DNA of 64,000 nt from Candidatus Opimibacter skivensis (GTDB lineage Bacteria; Bacteroidota; Bacteroidia; Chitinophagales; Saprospiraceae): the NCBI GenBank assembly GCA_016721905.1, contig JADKHH010000028.1, forward strand, positions 42,531 through 106,530, written 5' to 3'. Position 1 is the stretch's first letter. Each line of letters opens with the position of its first letter. The notes under the pieces were generated by a model. The model ran no database searches and was not told where the DNA came from. It saw nothing but the letters and a program-made list of their open reading frames with translations. Below are positions 24,753-33,336 of this stretch, in pieces. Position numbers and translations under genes: made by a program.

Positions 24753-26282
24753 ATGAGTAAAAGAGCTATCTGGCTGATCATCATCCTGATGACCATCGGG
24801 CTGCTTGGGTCGAGCCTGATCCAGGTCTATTGGTTCAATTGGTCCATGGAGCAACAGGAATCCAGGTTTGATACCAATGTCATCGAGGCACTCAACCAGG
24901 TGGAAGAAAGGCTCACGGCCATTGAAGCAAAGGTGCCACTCGAAATCCTCAACACCCTCAACCGGGCCCCTTCATTGATGGTCCAGCAGGAGATCGCTGA
25001 ATTTGTGGAAGAATCCGGTATGCTCAGCGAGGAGATGAAACTGAATCTGGAAGCCCTCAATGACAGTCTGTTTTCCTCTGATAAGCTTAAATCCCTTTTG
25101 GATCCGATGGACAATTGGCGTCGCCTGAGTACCTATTGGGAGATCCTCGATGAACAGCGCCGCTACAATCCACCTGATATTTCTGAACGGATCGATCCGA
25201 CCAAACTCAGCCAGTTTATCAAGGAAGAACTTGAAAACCGGGCCATCAATCTTCCGTATCAGTATGGTGTCATCCAGTCGGTGGACACTAATTTTATCAT
25301 TATCAATGGCAATTATGTGGTTGGTAACATGGATGAGTCTGAAGCCAGCCATGTCGACAATCCGGAATCGAGGAGCCTTTTTAATTCAAAATACCAGGTT
25401 GCCCTGTACAGAAGTGATCTGAAGAATTCACCCGGATGGCTTAAGTTGCACTTTCCGAATAAGACCGGCTGGCTTTGGTATTCATTATTGCCCACGATGT
25501 TAGCCGCCATCCTGTTCACGTCGCTGATACTGTTTTGTTTCAGCTATACCATACATGTGATCCTCCGGCAGAAAAAGGTATCAGAGATGAAGACTGATTT
25601 CATCAACAACATGACCCATGAGTTTAAGACCCCGATCGCAACCATCTCCCTTGCCGCAGACTCTATAGCCAGCCCAAAAGTGATCAGCGACGAAGGCAAG
25701 ATCAACCGCTTTGTCGGCATCATCAGGCAGGAGAACAAGCGTATGTTGCAGCAGGTAGAGAAGGTGCTGCAGATGGCGCAAATTGATAAAAGGGATTTTG
25801 AGTTGAACCTCACCCGCGTGGATATGCATGAAGTCATTCGTCAGGCTGTTGATCACCTGAATTTGCAAGTGACAAAGCGGGAAGGCCGTATTGATGTTCA
25901 ACTGGACGCTAGCCGACCGGATATCGAAGGGGATGCCACCCATCTTTCCAACGTCATCTATAACCTCCTGGACAATGCCAACAAGTATTCTGAAAATGCC
26001 CCGGAGATCCGGATCATCACATGCAATCGTGGTGAAGGAATTGAAATCACGGTAGAAGATAAAGGAATAGGTATGACCAAAGAGGATCAAAAGCATATCT
26101 TTGATAAATTCTACAGGGTACATACCGGTAACGTGCATGATGTGAAGGGATTTGGATTAGGCTTGAGCTATGTGAAAGCGATCGCCACCGCACACCAGGG
26201 AAGTATCGATGTAAAAAGTGAACCAGGCAAGGGGAGCAAGTTTTTCCTCTTTCTGCCGGCATCTCAAAAAGGCCCAAAATGA
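24753..26282 (+). CDS. Sensor histidine kinase (RprX-like)
   Basis: The 509-residue kinase has an N-terminal membrane segment (~5-25), a ~215-residue periplasmic sensor part with no recognised fold, and a second membrane segment (~245-268). HisKA follows with the phosphorylated His289 in 'NNMTHEFKTPIATISLAADS'. The HATPase part has the N box 'NVIYNLLDNANKYS', the G1 box 'VEDKGIGMTKED', the F box 'FDKFYRVHTGNVHDVKGFGLGL' and 'GKGSKFFLFLP'. It phosphorylates the response regulator encoded 48 bases downstream. The overall form resembles RprX of Bacteroides; the signal is not known. Confidence 0.93.
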   Translation: MSKRAIWLIIILMTIGLLGSSLIQVYWFNWSMEQQESRFDTNVIEALNQVEERLTAIEAKVPLEILNTLNRAPSLMVQQEIAEFVEESGMLSEEMKLNLEALNDSLFSSDKLKSLLDPMDNWRRLSTYWEILDEQRRYNPPDISERIDPTKLSQFIKEELENRAINLPYQYGVIQSVDTNFIIINGNYVVGNMDESEASHVDNPESRSLFNSKYQVALYRSDLKNSPGWLKLHFPNKTGWLWYSLLPTMLAAILFTSLILFCFSYTIHVILRQKKVSEMKTDFINNMTHEFKTPIATISLAADSIASPKVISDEGKINRFVGIIRQENKRMLQQVEKVLQMAQIDKRDFELNLTRVDMHEVIRQAVDHLNLQVTKREGRIDVQLDASRPDIEGDATHLSNVIYNLLDNANKYSENAPEIRIITCNRGEGIEITVEDKGIGMTKEDQKHIFDKFYRVHTGNVHDVKGFGLGLSYVKAIATAHQGSIDVKSEPGKGSKFFLFLPASQKGPK

Positions 26283-26330
26283 CATTGCATAACAACCCGT
26301 TTGAAAGCGAATCTGAAAATTGTTTAACGT

Positions 26331-27050
26331 ATGTCAGCTAGTAAAATACTTTTAGTAGAAGATGATCAGAATTTCGGGGATGTGTTGAAGTCCTACCTGG
26401 AAATGCACGATTATGATGTCACCCTGGCATCCGATGGTGTCATGGGACTCGAGACCTACAGGAAAGGTAGTTTTGACTTATGCATTTTTGATGTCATGAT
26501 GCCCCGCAAGGATGGGTTTACCCTCGCGCGTGAAGTGCGGGAAAAGGACAAGGAAATGCCAATCATTTTCCTGACCGCTAAAAACCTGAAAGAAGACATT
26601 CTCGAAGGCTTTAAAATCGGAGCTGACGATTACCTCTCCAAGCCTTTCAATTCAGAAGAACTTCTGCTACGTATCCAGGCCATTTTGCGCCGGGTCAATA
26701 AAGGTGTTGAGAAAGAAGATGATATCAAGGAATATCAAATAGGTGAATACATATTCAATTATCCCCTGCGCATTCTCACCTGGCAGGGTGGTAGCGGCAA
26801 TGAACGGGAAAAATTATCCCCCAAGGAAGCCCATCTCCTCAAGATGTTTTGCCAGCATAAAAATGATGTCCTGACACGCGCAGAAGCACTCGCCAAAATC
26901 TGGGGTGAAGACAATTATTTTACCGCGAGATCAATGGATGTATTCGTAACCAAACTCCGCAAGTACCTCAGTAAGGACGACAATCTCCAGATCATGAATA
27001 TCCATGGTAATGGATTCCGGTTGATCGAAAAGGATCAGGTGGATATGTGA
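26331..27050 (+). CDS. OmpR-family response regulator (RprY-like)
   Basis: The 239-residue regulator has a receiver domain with acidic pocket 'VEDD', phospho-acceptor Asp54 ('DLCIFDVMMPRKDG'), 'FLTAKN' and Lys104 ('YLSKPF'). The winged-helix DNA-binding domain (~135-235) has 'LSPKEAHLLKMFCQHKNDVLTRAEALAKIWGEDNYFTARSMDVFVTKLRKYL'. It is co-transcribed with the kinase before it. Together they resemble the RprXY pair, known in Bacteroidota to act on envelope and redox functions. The gene ends in a convergent gap filled with repeats and a hairpin. Confidence 0.93.
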   Translation: MSASKILLVEDDQNFGDVLKSYLEMHDYDVTLASDGVMGLETYRKGSFDLCIFDVMMPRKDGFTLAREVREKDKEMPIIFLTAKNLKEDILEGFKIGADDYLSKPFNSEELLLRIQAILRRVNKGVEKEDDIKEYQIGEYIFNYPLRILTWQGGSGNEREKLSPKEAHLLKMFCQHKNDVLTRAEALAKIWGEDNYFTARSMDVFVTKLRKYLSKDDNLQIMNIHGNGFRLIEKDQVDM

Positions 27051-27141
27051 GTTGTGAGTTGTGAATTGTGAGTGAGATTGTTAAAATATTCGCGAAGCGA
27101 ATATTTTAGCTGATAGCTGATAGCTGATAGCTGATAGCTGA
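27051..27141. repeat. Compound repeat: GTGAGTTGTGAATT array, hairpin, AGCTGAT array
   Basis: The units 'gtgagttgtgaattgtgagtgag' follow the regulator stop. Then comes a perfect hairpin (27082-27108) and then five copies of the heptamer 'agctgat' (27108-27141). The whole convergent gap is made of these three parts. Confidence 0.8.
27082..27108. terminator. Perfect hairpin between convergent genes
   Basis: Twelve-base arms 'taaaatattcgc' and 'gcgaatatttta' enclose a 'gaa' loop. The A- and T-rich ends would let it stop transcription from both sides. Confidence 0.65.
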
Positions 27142-28968
27142 TTACTGCATTTCTGCCTCTTCATCAAAATCCCCACGCAACTCCCTGAACCGTTTCCTTG
27201 CTTCAATCGCAAAGGTGCTGTCGGTATATTCCATAAACAGCTTTTCATAGCAAGCCTTTGCTTTTTCTGGGTCATTTAATTGATGCTCATAGAGCTGAGC
27301 CTGATTATACAGTGCATTGTCTGCGCGGATTTCTTCCGGGAAGGTGGTGATGATTTCCTGGTAAAGGGATTCGGCTTTGAGGTAATCTCTTTTCTTTTCG
27401 TAGAGTTTCGCTTCGAGATACAGGATATCATCTTTCAGGCCGTGTTCAGAATAGATGTTTCCAAGGATGTTTAGTTTTTCAATCGACTCATCCAGTTTGT
27501 TCTGAAAGATCAGGAGTTCTGCCTGGGCATATTCACTCATGGCGTGGGTATTACTATCGAGTCCCAGATTGTCCATGATGAAGATGCTCAGGTCGAGGGC
27601 ATCATTGGAGATCAGTTTGGAAGTAGACGTCTTGAGGATATCAAACTGGGATTGTGCCCATTCGAAATCGCCGTTGTAGTAAGAGAGTTTTGCATTTCTA
27701 AATCTCGCATCCTGGCCGATCAGCTCTTCGGGAAAAGCTTTATCAACCTGGGAATACAACAAGGTTGCTTCCCACACCTCACCGGACATCAGATAGTAAT
27801 CACCCAGATCAAGTTTTGCATAAGCCTGCACAGTACTATTAATCCCAGGAAGGTTGACCACTTGTTCCAGATAGTAAATCGCTTTGGCCAGGTCATTGAT
27901 GTATAATCCTTCCAGCATAGCCAGTTCGGACGTGATCAATGCGGTACCAGCATGAATACCATTAGCGTCAAGGGTAGCAATATATTCTGCCTCCAGGGCC
28001 CGAAGCTGCTCGATGGTATAGCTGTAGTTGTCTGTAATCTGTCTGCGCTTGGTAGCGAGGCTTGCCCTTTTAGCTTCAAGATAATAGGGTGAGCCTGGGC
28101 TTTGGCTTGTAAGGATGTATTCAAAACCATCTATTGCGGTAGCATAATCTTTGTCATTGGCTGCGATGGTGGCTAGCCGGTATACTCTCAAACCGTTTTC
28201 GCCCATACGCTTGTCAAGTGCTTTTGCCTGACGCATAGCTTTGCTGTAATCTTTCTGCTGCATAAAGGTCCATGCAAGCATTTCAGGAAAGTAATCTGTC
28301 TCCGGATAGTCCTGGATAAACACGTAGAGCTGAGATAACAACTCGTCATAGTCTTCAGCCTTGAGTGATCGCTGCAGCATGTTCTGAATATTCTCGAGCC
28401 TGTCAGGGCTTGACTGGAGCGAATACAGATATTGCTCGATCATTTTAGACATGTCGCCATTACGCTTATACAGGTCGGCAAGCTGATAGGAGAAGATGCC
28501 TGGCTTATCCAGCAATTTTTCGCCTTTTTCGTAGGTCACGATGGCTTCATCATATTTAGCCTGACTGAGGAATGCATTGCCAAGTCGGGTGATGGCATCA
28601 ATGCGGGCAGGCAATTTTTCAATAGCCATGCGATAGGATGCTTGTGCTGCTTCATAATTGCCGATCCGTTCCTGTACATTCCCCAACGTCACCAACATGC
28701 TGTAATCGTCCGGCTGAGCTTTCATTTGGGCCTGGATTTCTTTTTCGGCCTGGTCATATTCACGCAGGGCTAACAAGCATTCTATGTACTTGTTGAAGTA
28801 AATGAAATTGCCATTCTTCTTGGCCGTCTCATGAAGCTTGAGGTAGAGGTCTCCGGCTTTTTGGTACTCTCCTTCCAGGTAGTATTGATCTGCCAGCTTA
28901 GAGTTCTGGCCACTAACCGGCGTGGTGAGCAACATGAATAACAGCGGAAGCAGTAAAAGGACCTTCAT
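27142..28968 (-). CDS. Secreted tetratricopeptide-repeat protein
   Basis: The 608-residue protein has a signal peptide (MKVLLLLPLLFMLLTTPVSG) followed by TPR units along almost its whole length, for example 'ADQYYLEGEYQKAGDLYLKL', 'VTLGNVQERIGNYEAAQASY', 'ITRLGNAFLSQAKYDEAIVTY' and 'ALYNQAQLYEHQLNDPEKAKAC'. It is probably a periplasmic scaffold; partners are unknown. A near-consensus -7 box (TACCTTAG, 28994-29001, minus strand) lies 25 bases before the ATG. It converges with the RprY-like regulator. Confidence 0.87.
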   Translation of the reverse strand: MKVLLLLPLLFMLLTTPVSGQNSKLADQYYLEGEYQKAGDLYLKLHETAKKNGNFIYFNKYIECLLALREYDQAEKEIQAQMKAQPDDYSMLVTLGNVQERIGNYEAAQASYRMAIEKLPARIDAITRLGNAFLSQAKYDEAIVTYEKGEKLLDKPGIFSYQLADLYKRNGDMSKMIEQYLYSLQSSPDRLENIQNMLQRSLKAEDYDELLSQLYVFIQDYPETDYFPEMLAWTFMQQKDYSKAMRQAKALDKRMGENGLRVYRLATIAANDKDYATAIDGFEYILTSQSPGSPYYLEAKRASLATKRRQITDNYSYTIEQLRALEAEYIATLDANGIHAGTALITSELAMLEGLYINDLAKAIYYLEQVVNLPGINSTVQAYAKLDLGDYYLMSGEVWEATLLYSQVDKAFPEELIGQDARFRNAKLSYYNGDFEWAQSQFDILKTSTSKLISNDALDLSIFIMDNLGLDSNTHAMSEYAQAELLIFQNKLDESIEKLNILGNIYSEHGLKDDILYLEAKLYEKKRDYLKAESLYQEIITTFPEEIRADNALYNQAQLYEHQLNDPEKAKACYEKLFMEYTDSTFAIEARKRFRELRGDFDEEAEMQ

Positions 28969-29082
28969 ATAAAAAATGTATGATGCTAAAACGCTAAGGT
29001 ATTTGTTAAAGTTGCCAGACAGGCTTATTTGCTGAGGATACCTTTGATTTAATGCAGGTTATGGCAGGCTCGAAGTTAAATG

Positions 29083-29118
29083 AAAAAGGTTGGCTGTATG
29101 CTAGCCAACCTTTTTCCT
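29083..29118. terminator. Terminator after the haloperoxidase-like gene
   Basis: Perfect 13-base arms 'aaaaaggttggct' (29083-29095) and 'agccaaccttttt' (29103-29115) with a 7-base loop. On the minus strand it follows the stop at 29147. Confidence 0.85.
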
Positions 29119-29146
29119 GTAGGGGATAGGTTTAGTTATTAAGTCG

Positions 29147-30523
29147 TTATTTCTGCAGATCGAGGTCCAAAGCTTTGACAGCAATGACATTTCCCAGTCT
29201 CAGGCCTTCGCTGCAATCCATCCGGATATGCACACCCAGGGGAATCCTTGAATAGGCATCTTCATCCGCCAGTTCTTTCCAGGTGCTGTAGGTGCGGGGA
29301 TATCCGGCAAACTCCGTTCTTCCAAAATGGCAGTGGTCAGTAAATTCATATTGCGCGCCAAAGAAATTTTCGAACAATCTCCAGCAGACACCGGCGAATG
29401 TACTGTGGCCGGAAGGATAGCCTGGAAAAGAAGGCGTCAGACCGGGTGTACCAACGGCCTCACCGAGAATAGGTTTGAAATCCGGATCAATATATTTCCG
29501 GATGAAAGTTTCAGGACGCTCGGTGTTGTAAACATATTTTGATTTCCAGGCACCAACAGATGCATCATTGAGGGCAATCCCCAGTTTGCAATACATGTGA
29601 AGTGTTTCTTCCAGATTCAGATCTTCCAGTTTGATCACCTGGTTGGCAATCGCGATTATCCTGGCAGGAGGGCTAAAGGTCAGGCCGGTGAGGTCATCAC
29701 TCCAGAACTCTGCGATCCACCTGTTTTCATCGGTCATGTTATTAACAGCATCAGCAACTTCGAGATTTTCCTTATACCAGTCGCTTGAAGGATCGGTGCT
29801 GTAAGCATAAGAAGGTGGTAATGAAAGCAGGTCGCTTTGATTAGCCGCAAAAACCCTCACCTTACCCCAGTATGGAAATAATGCAGAACTCAGGTCTGGT
29901 AGAGTTGGTGTCCACAGGCCTTCTCCAACCGGTGGAAAATAATCCGATGGACGACCGATGCGAACCTGGTTTGCACCTTCGACGTCAGTTTCAGAATAAG
30001 AGATCATGGTATTCGCCACTTTTTGTCCCCAGCGGATGGATGCTTCCACCAGTCCTTGAGGAACGTTTTGGCTTAGTTTGTCAAGCTGTGTGGCTTCTGT
30101 TTTTTGGATCTGAAACAGTTGATCCTGATTGGCATTGTAGAGGAAAAAAGTAAGCGCTCTTGAGTAATAAGCGTTGAGGGCAATAGGCCAGTTGATCTGT
30201 GTCGGAGCATCCGTCAAGGTGGTCACTGGAAAGCCATCGATCACATTGCTCAGTGATCTGTATTTCTCCATGCCTGGAATGACAGTTTCATATGCACCCA
30301 TGTTGATGTACGCCAGTGCTCTGCATGTCGGTGCAGGGCGAAATCCAGCCAGGTCACGTTCGATGGTGAGATATACTTCTGACCATTCCCAGACGATGTC
30401 GTTGGATTCCTGGTTAGCTGGTGCTGTGACCGGTAGATATTCGATTGGGTCTTCTGGCTCAAGACAGGATGCAAACGTCAATAGGACAAGCGCTAAAGGC
30501 CAGAGTTTGAGGTGAAACTTCAT
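29147..30523 (-). CDS. Vanadium-dependent haloperoxidase / PAP2-superfamily lipoprotein
   Basis: ATG at 30523 begins a lipoprotein signal (MKFHLKLWPLALVLLTFASC, Cys20); the open frame reaches 30592 but that part is not signal-like. The three vanadate/phosphate-binding motifs are in order near the C-terminus: 'KYVYNTERPETFIRKY', 'PGYPSGHSTFAG' and 'YSRIPLGVHIRMDCSEG'. This fits vanadium-dependent haloperoxidases and related acid phosphatases. The 458-residue length suits the haloperoxidase-like group. It would act in the periplasm or at the outer membrane. Haloperoxidase versus phosphatase activity cannot be settled from sequence. A very good promoter lies upstream. Confidence 0.87.
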   Translation of the reverse strand: MKFHLKLWPLALVLLTFASCLEPEDPIEYLPVTAPANQESNDIVWEWSEVYLTIERDLAGFRPAPTCRALAYINMGAYETVIPGMEKYRSLSNVIDGFPVTTLTDAPTQINWPIALNAYYSRALTFFLYNANQDQLFQIQKTEATQLDKLSQNVPQGLVEASIRWGQKVANTMISYSETDVEGANQVRIGRPSDYFPPVGEGLWTPTLPDLSSALFPYWGKVRVFAANQSDLLSLPPSYAYSTDPSSDWYKENLEVADAVNNMTDENRWIAEFWSDDLTGLTFSPPARIIAIANQVIKLEDLNLEETLHMYCKLGIALNDASVGAWKSKYVYNTERPETFIRKYIDPDFKPILGEAVGTPGLTPSFPGYPSGHSTFAGVCWRLFENFFGAQYEFTDHCHFGRTEFAGYPRTYSTWKELADEDAYSRIPLGVHIRMDCSEGLRLGNVIAVKALDLDLQK

Positions 30524-30549
30524 GGGAAACTCAGTTTTGAAACAAACGC

Positions 30550-30581
30550 CAAAGTTAACCCTTTGCCTAGTGGTAGGCAAT
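30550..30581 (-). promoter_or_regulatory. Bacteroidota promoter of the haloperoxidase-like gene with overlapping palindrome
   Basis: On the minus strand TAACTTTG (30550-30557) is a perfect -7 box, and a TTG lies 20 bases before it at the -33 position. The box is 26 bases before the ATG. A 7-base inverted repeat ('ttgccta', 'taggcaa', 30563-30580) overlaps the -33 element and could be an operator. Confidence 0.65.
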
Positions 30582-30687
30582 ATGGAAAACATAATTATAT
30601 TTTCATCATATCAAGGAATTGTTAATCTTTAAAATGATGATTTGGATAGTGTTATAATGAATTTTATGTTGTTTCTTCATGTAAAGA

Positions 30688-30945
30688 AAAATAAAGTTGA
30701 GCTTAAGTTGACTTAAGTGGTTGCTGAGCTGTAGCACCAGGATGCGCAAAAGTAGGTCGAAGCATGATGTGGGCTGTATGTCAAATCAAAGCAAATCATG
30801 TTCCCGGCCACCCCTGGTAAAGCCAGGGCATTGAGCCGTTTACAAAAAGACAAAGTTGGGCTTAGGTTGACTTAAGCTCGCGTACGACAGATCAAAAAAA
30901 TCACTTTCCCGGCACTAATCACTTGAGCCGTTTTCAACGGCAGGT
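30688..30945. repeat. Diverged direct duplication in a 582-base intergenic region
   Basis: Block 1 starts near 30688 ('aaagttgagcttaagttgac') and block 2 near 30850 ('aaagttgggcttaggttgac'). Each then reads 'atcaaa...aaatca...ttcccggc' and ends 'ttgagccgttt'. Block 1 carries an extra middle part with the hairpin 'ccctggtaaagccaggg'. No gene was seen in 30524-31105. Confidence 0.6.
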
Positions 30946-30956
30946 AAATCACCCTC

Positions 30957-31030
30957 CCGCCTCTTTCGCCTCTTTCGCCCCTTTAAGCCTCTTTAGCCCC
31001 TTAGGCCTCTTTCACCTTTTCACCCTTCCT
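30957..31030. repeat. CCTCTTTCGCC array before paaC
   Basis: Imperfect units 'cctctttcgcc', 'cctctttagcc' and 'cctctttcacc' follow each other just upstream of the paaC promoter region. Confidence 0.6.
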
Positions 31031-31074
31031 CCCTTTTTTTAAAATAAAAACGGACCTATTCATCTTTAACTCGG

Positions 31075-31082
31075 TAATTTTG
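31075..31082 (+). promoter_or_regulatory. Possible -7 box of paaCD
   Basis: TAATTTTG matches TAnnTTTG exactly and lies 23 bases before the paaC ATG, the spacing seen for other genes here. Confidence 0.5.
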
Positions 31083-31105
31083 AGGATCAAAATCAAATCT
31101 TTCTC

Positions 31106-31855
31106 ATGGAAGCCAAAATCAAATACCTCCTCCACCTCGCAGACAACCCCCTCATCCTCGGCCAACGCCTCGGCGAATGGTGCGGCCACGGCCCGGTACT
31201 CGAACAGGATATCGCATTGACCAATATTTCCCTTGACCTCATCGGTCAGGCACGACTACTGTATCAATACATTGCTTCTGTGTCGGGACAAAAAACCAAT
31301 GAAGACGAACTCGCCATGTTGCGGTACGAAAACGAATATTTAAATCTTCTTTTAGTAGAGCAAGCCAATAAAAACTTTGGCCACACCATCATGCGTCAGT
31401 TCATGTATGATGCATTCAATCTGCTTCAGTATGAAATGCTGACCCATCATCAGGATACACAACTTAATGCCATCGCTGTAAAATCACTGAAGGAAATAAA
31501 ATACCACTATCGCTACAGCAGCGAATGGGTCATACGTCTCGGTGACGGTACCGAAGAAAGCCATGCTAAAATGCAGGAAGCGATGAATGAACTCTGGAGA
31601 TATACCGGAGAGATGTTTAAGATGGCCGCTTATGAAACTGAACTCTTGAAGTCAGGAGAAGGAATTGACATTTCCTTGTTGGAAACAGAATGGAATCAAC
31701 GTGTCGCCGCAGTAGCACAACAAGCCGGATTGAAACTTCCACAAGGCGAAGTGATGTTGTACGGAGGAAAGGAAGGAAAACATACCGAACAAATGGGATA
31801 CATCCTCACCGAATTGCAGTACATGCAGCGTACGTATCCACAGATGACCTGGTAA
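31106..31855 (+). CDS. paaC: Phenylacetyl-CoA epoxidase subunit PaaC
   Basis: PaaC is the structural partner of the catalytic PaaA in the multicomponent 1,2-epoxidase that attacks the ring of phenylacetyl-CoA. The 249-residue sequence has the family pattern: 'YLLHLADNPLILGQRLGEWCGHGPVLEQDIALTNISLDLIGQARLLYQY', 'LRYENEYLNLLLVEQ', 'DFGHTI'-like 'NFGHTIMRQFMYDAF' and 'HYRYSSEWVIRLGDGTEESHAKM'. paaD follows after 25 bases. The usual upstream paaA and paaB are not here; the gene begins the unit directly after a long repeat-rich gap. Confidence 0.94.
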   Translation: MEAKIKYLLHLADNPLILGQRLGEWCGHGPVLEQDIALTNISLDLIGQARLLYQYIASVSGQKTNEDELAMLRYENEYLNLLLVEQANKNFGHTIMRQFMYDAFNLLQYEMLTHHQDTQLNAIAVKSLKEIKYHYRYSSEWVIRLGDGTEESHAKMQEAMNELWRYTGEMFKMAAYETELLKSGEGIDISLLETEWNQRVAAVAQQAGLKLPQGEVMLYGGKEGKHTEQMGYILTELQYMQRTYPQMTW

Positions 31856-31880
31856 AACTTACTTAGATTAATTATTTCCA

Positions 31881-32375
31881 TTGTTTGTTCAGAACACACA
31901 TATCATCCGCAGACAAATTGCAGGCTTACTGCATGAGGTGGCTGATCCTGAGATTCCCGTTGTTTCAATTGTAGATCTCGGCATGGTCCTTGACATCCGT
32001 CCTGAAAACGGACATTGGCGGATTGATCTTGCTCCTACCTATTCCGGATGTCCGGCGATCGATGTGATTCCTTTTCTGGTCAAGGCAAGACTTGAAGAAG
32101 CAGGGCTTACCGATACACACATTGAAATGGAAATCTCACCTCCCTGGTCCACCGACTGGATCAGTGAAGAAGGAAATGAAAAGCTGCATGCCTATGGTAT
32201 CGCTCCACCAAATGGTAAAGCCTCTGATCAGGAATATGAAGGCAAGCCTCGTAGTTGCCCGCAGTGCGGATCCACGGAGACGGAGATGATCAGCAGATAT
32301 GGAGCTACGCCGTGTAAAGCGTCTTATAAATGTTTGAGTTGTCTGGAGCCGTTTGAGTATTTTAAATGCTTTTGA
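31881..32375 (+). CDS. paaD: Phenylacetate degradation protein PaaD
   Basis: PaaD is an iron-sulfur/metal-handling maturation factor for the epoxidase. The N-terminal part is an MIP18/DUF59 domain ('LHEVADPEIPVVSIVDLGMVLDI', 'YSGCPAIDVIPF'). The C-terminal tail holds the PaaD zinc-ribbon-like motif 'CPQCGSTETEMISRYG', 'CKASYKCLSCLEPFEYFKCF'. The start is a TTG at 31881, with no better ATG in a conserved position. The 164-residue length is normal. Confidence 0.93.
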   Translation: MFVQNTHIIRRQIAGLLHEVADPEIPVVSIVDLGMVLDIRPENGHWRIDLAPTYSGCPAIDVIPFLVKARLEEAGLTDTHIEMEISPPWSTDWISEEGNEKLHAYGIAPPNGKASDQEYEGKPRSCPQCGSTETEMISRYGATPCKASYKCLSCLEPFEYFKCF

Positions 32376-32638
32376 GAAAGGGGTCAGGAAATAGGAGTTA
32401 GGAAATAGCAATAGTAAACAAAAGGGGCTAAATCCATTGCCCTGCACTAATCGGATGTTAAAATTCCAGAAGGTTCAGTAAGGAGGAGAAGATCGGTAAA
32501 GAAAACAATATGAAACTTAGCAAAATACCTACCAGAGTGTGGTTTGAGAGGGTATGAAATATTGACACTTATACATTCTGTTTCTGGAAGTTTGAAAGCT
32601 ATAGATTAGTTTTATATTAATAATGAGTACCTGGTCAT

Positions 32639-33301
32639 GCACAAATTTCTATTATTTTTAGCTTATCTGCTGTGGAGTAACACTGCCCAAGGACAATCTT
32701 TTTTGAGATTTTGCCTGATGTTGGCGGGATTAATGGACAGGCTATGAGTTTTATCGTTGTTCCTGACTCTAACTCAATTAAAGTTATTGGGCATAGGTAT
32801 GATACGATCTTGCCGGGCCCGAATACCAAACCTTGGCTTGGTGAATTTAATTATGATGGACATCTGCTAAAGGTTATACCATTAATTGATTCAGAATATG
32901 TTACACCATTTAATGTATTCAATAATCCGCTAGCTAATAGGAAAGACGATGTCTATTATTATTATGCTCGAAGGGATACTGGAGGGGTATTTATTATTCC
33001 TAATTTAATTGAATTAAACTTAAATACAGGGGAAATTTACCAATCGAAGCTGATAATAAATGAACAATTCCCTGAATTTCCTTTAGCAGGAGTTTTTGTG
33101 GGCTACGATAAATTTAATAATACAATTGTTTTATTGAATACCCTTTATAAGGAAGATTCAGTTAAGACAAATATTGTTCTTCTCGACACACTTTTCAATG
33201 TAATAAAAAATATTCATGTTCAAGTTGTTAGTAAGGACGTTTTTGCTCACTGGTGTAAATTGAATAATGACGGCACGATTACTATTGTGGATTTGGATTA
33301 G
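32639..33301 (+). CDS. Secreted T9SS protein, N-terminal part (frameshifted)
   Basis: ATG at 32639 begins a signal peptide (MHKFLLFLAYLLWSNTAQGQ). After 'QGQSF' the frame is lost in a six-T run (32699-32704); seven T would give 'QSFFEILPDVGGINGQAMSF', which is the open frame from 32711. That frame then runs to a stop at 33301. The missing link to the next fragment is a further one-base shift near 33295. The sequence is propeller-like ('IKVIGHRYDTILPG', 'IELNLNTGEIYQS') and belongs to the same gene as the next entry. Confidence 0.7.
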
Positions 33302-33336
33302 CAAATAAAAATGGAGATAAATATTATGATTTTTAT

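Noticed and set aside
25581..26138. 185-codon minus-strand frame inside the histidine kinase gene
   Set aside because: It is antisense to the conserved HisKA and ATPase coding sequence and has no own features.
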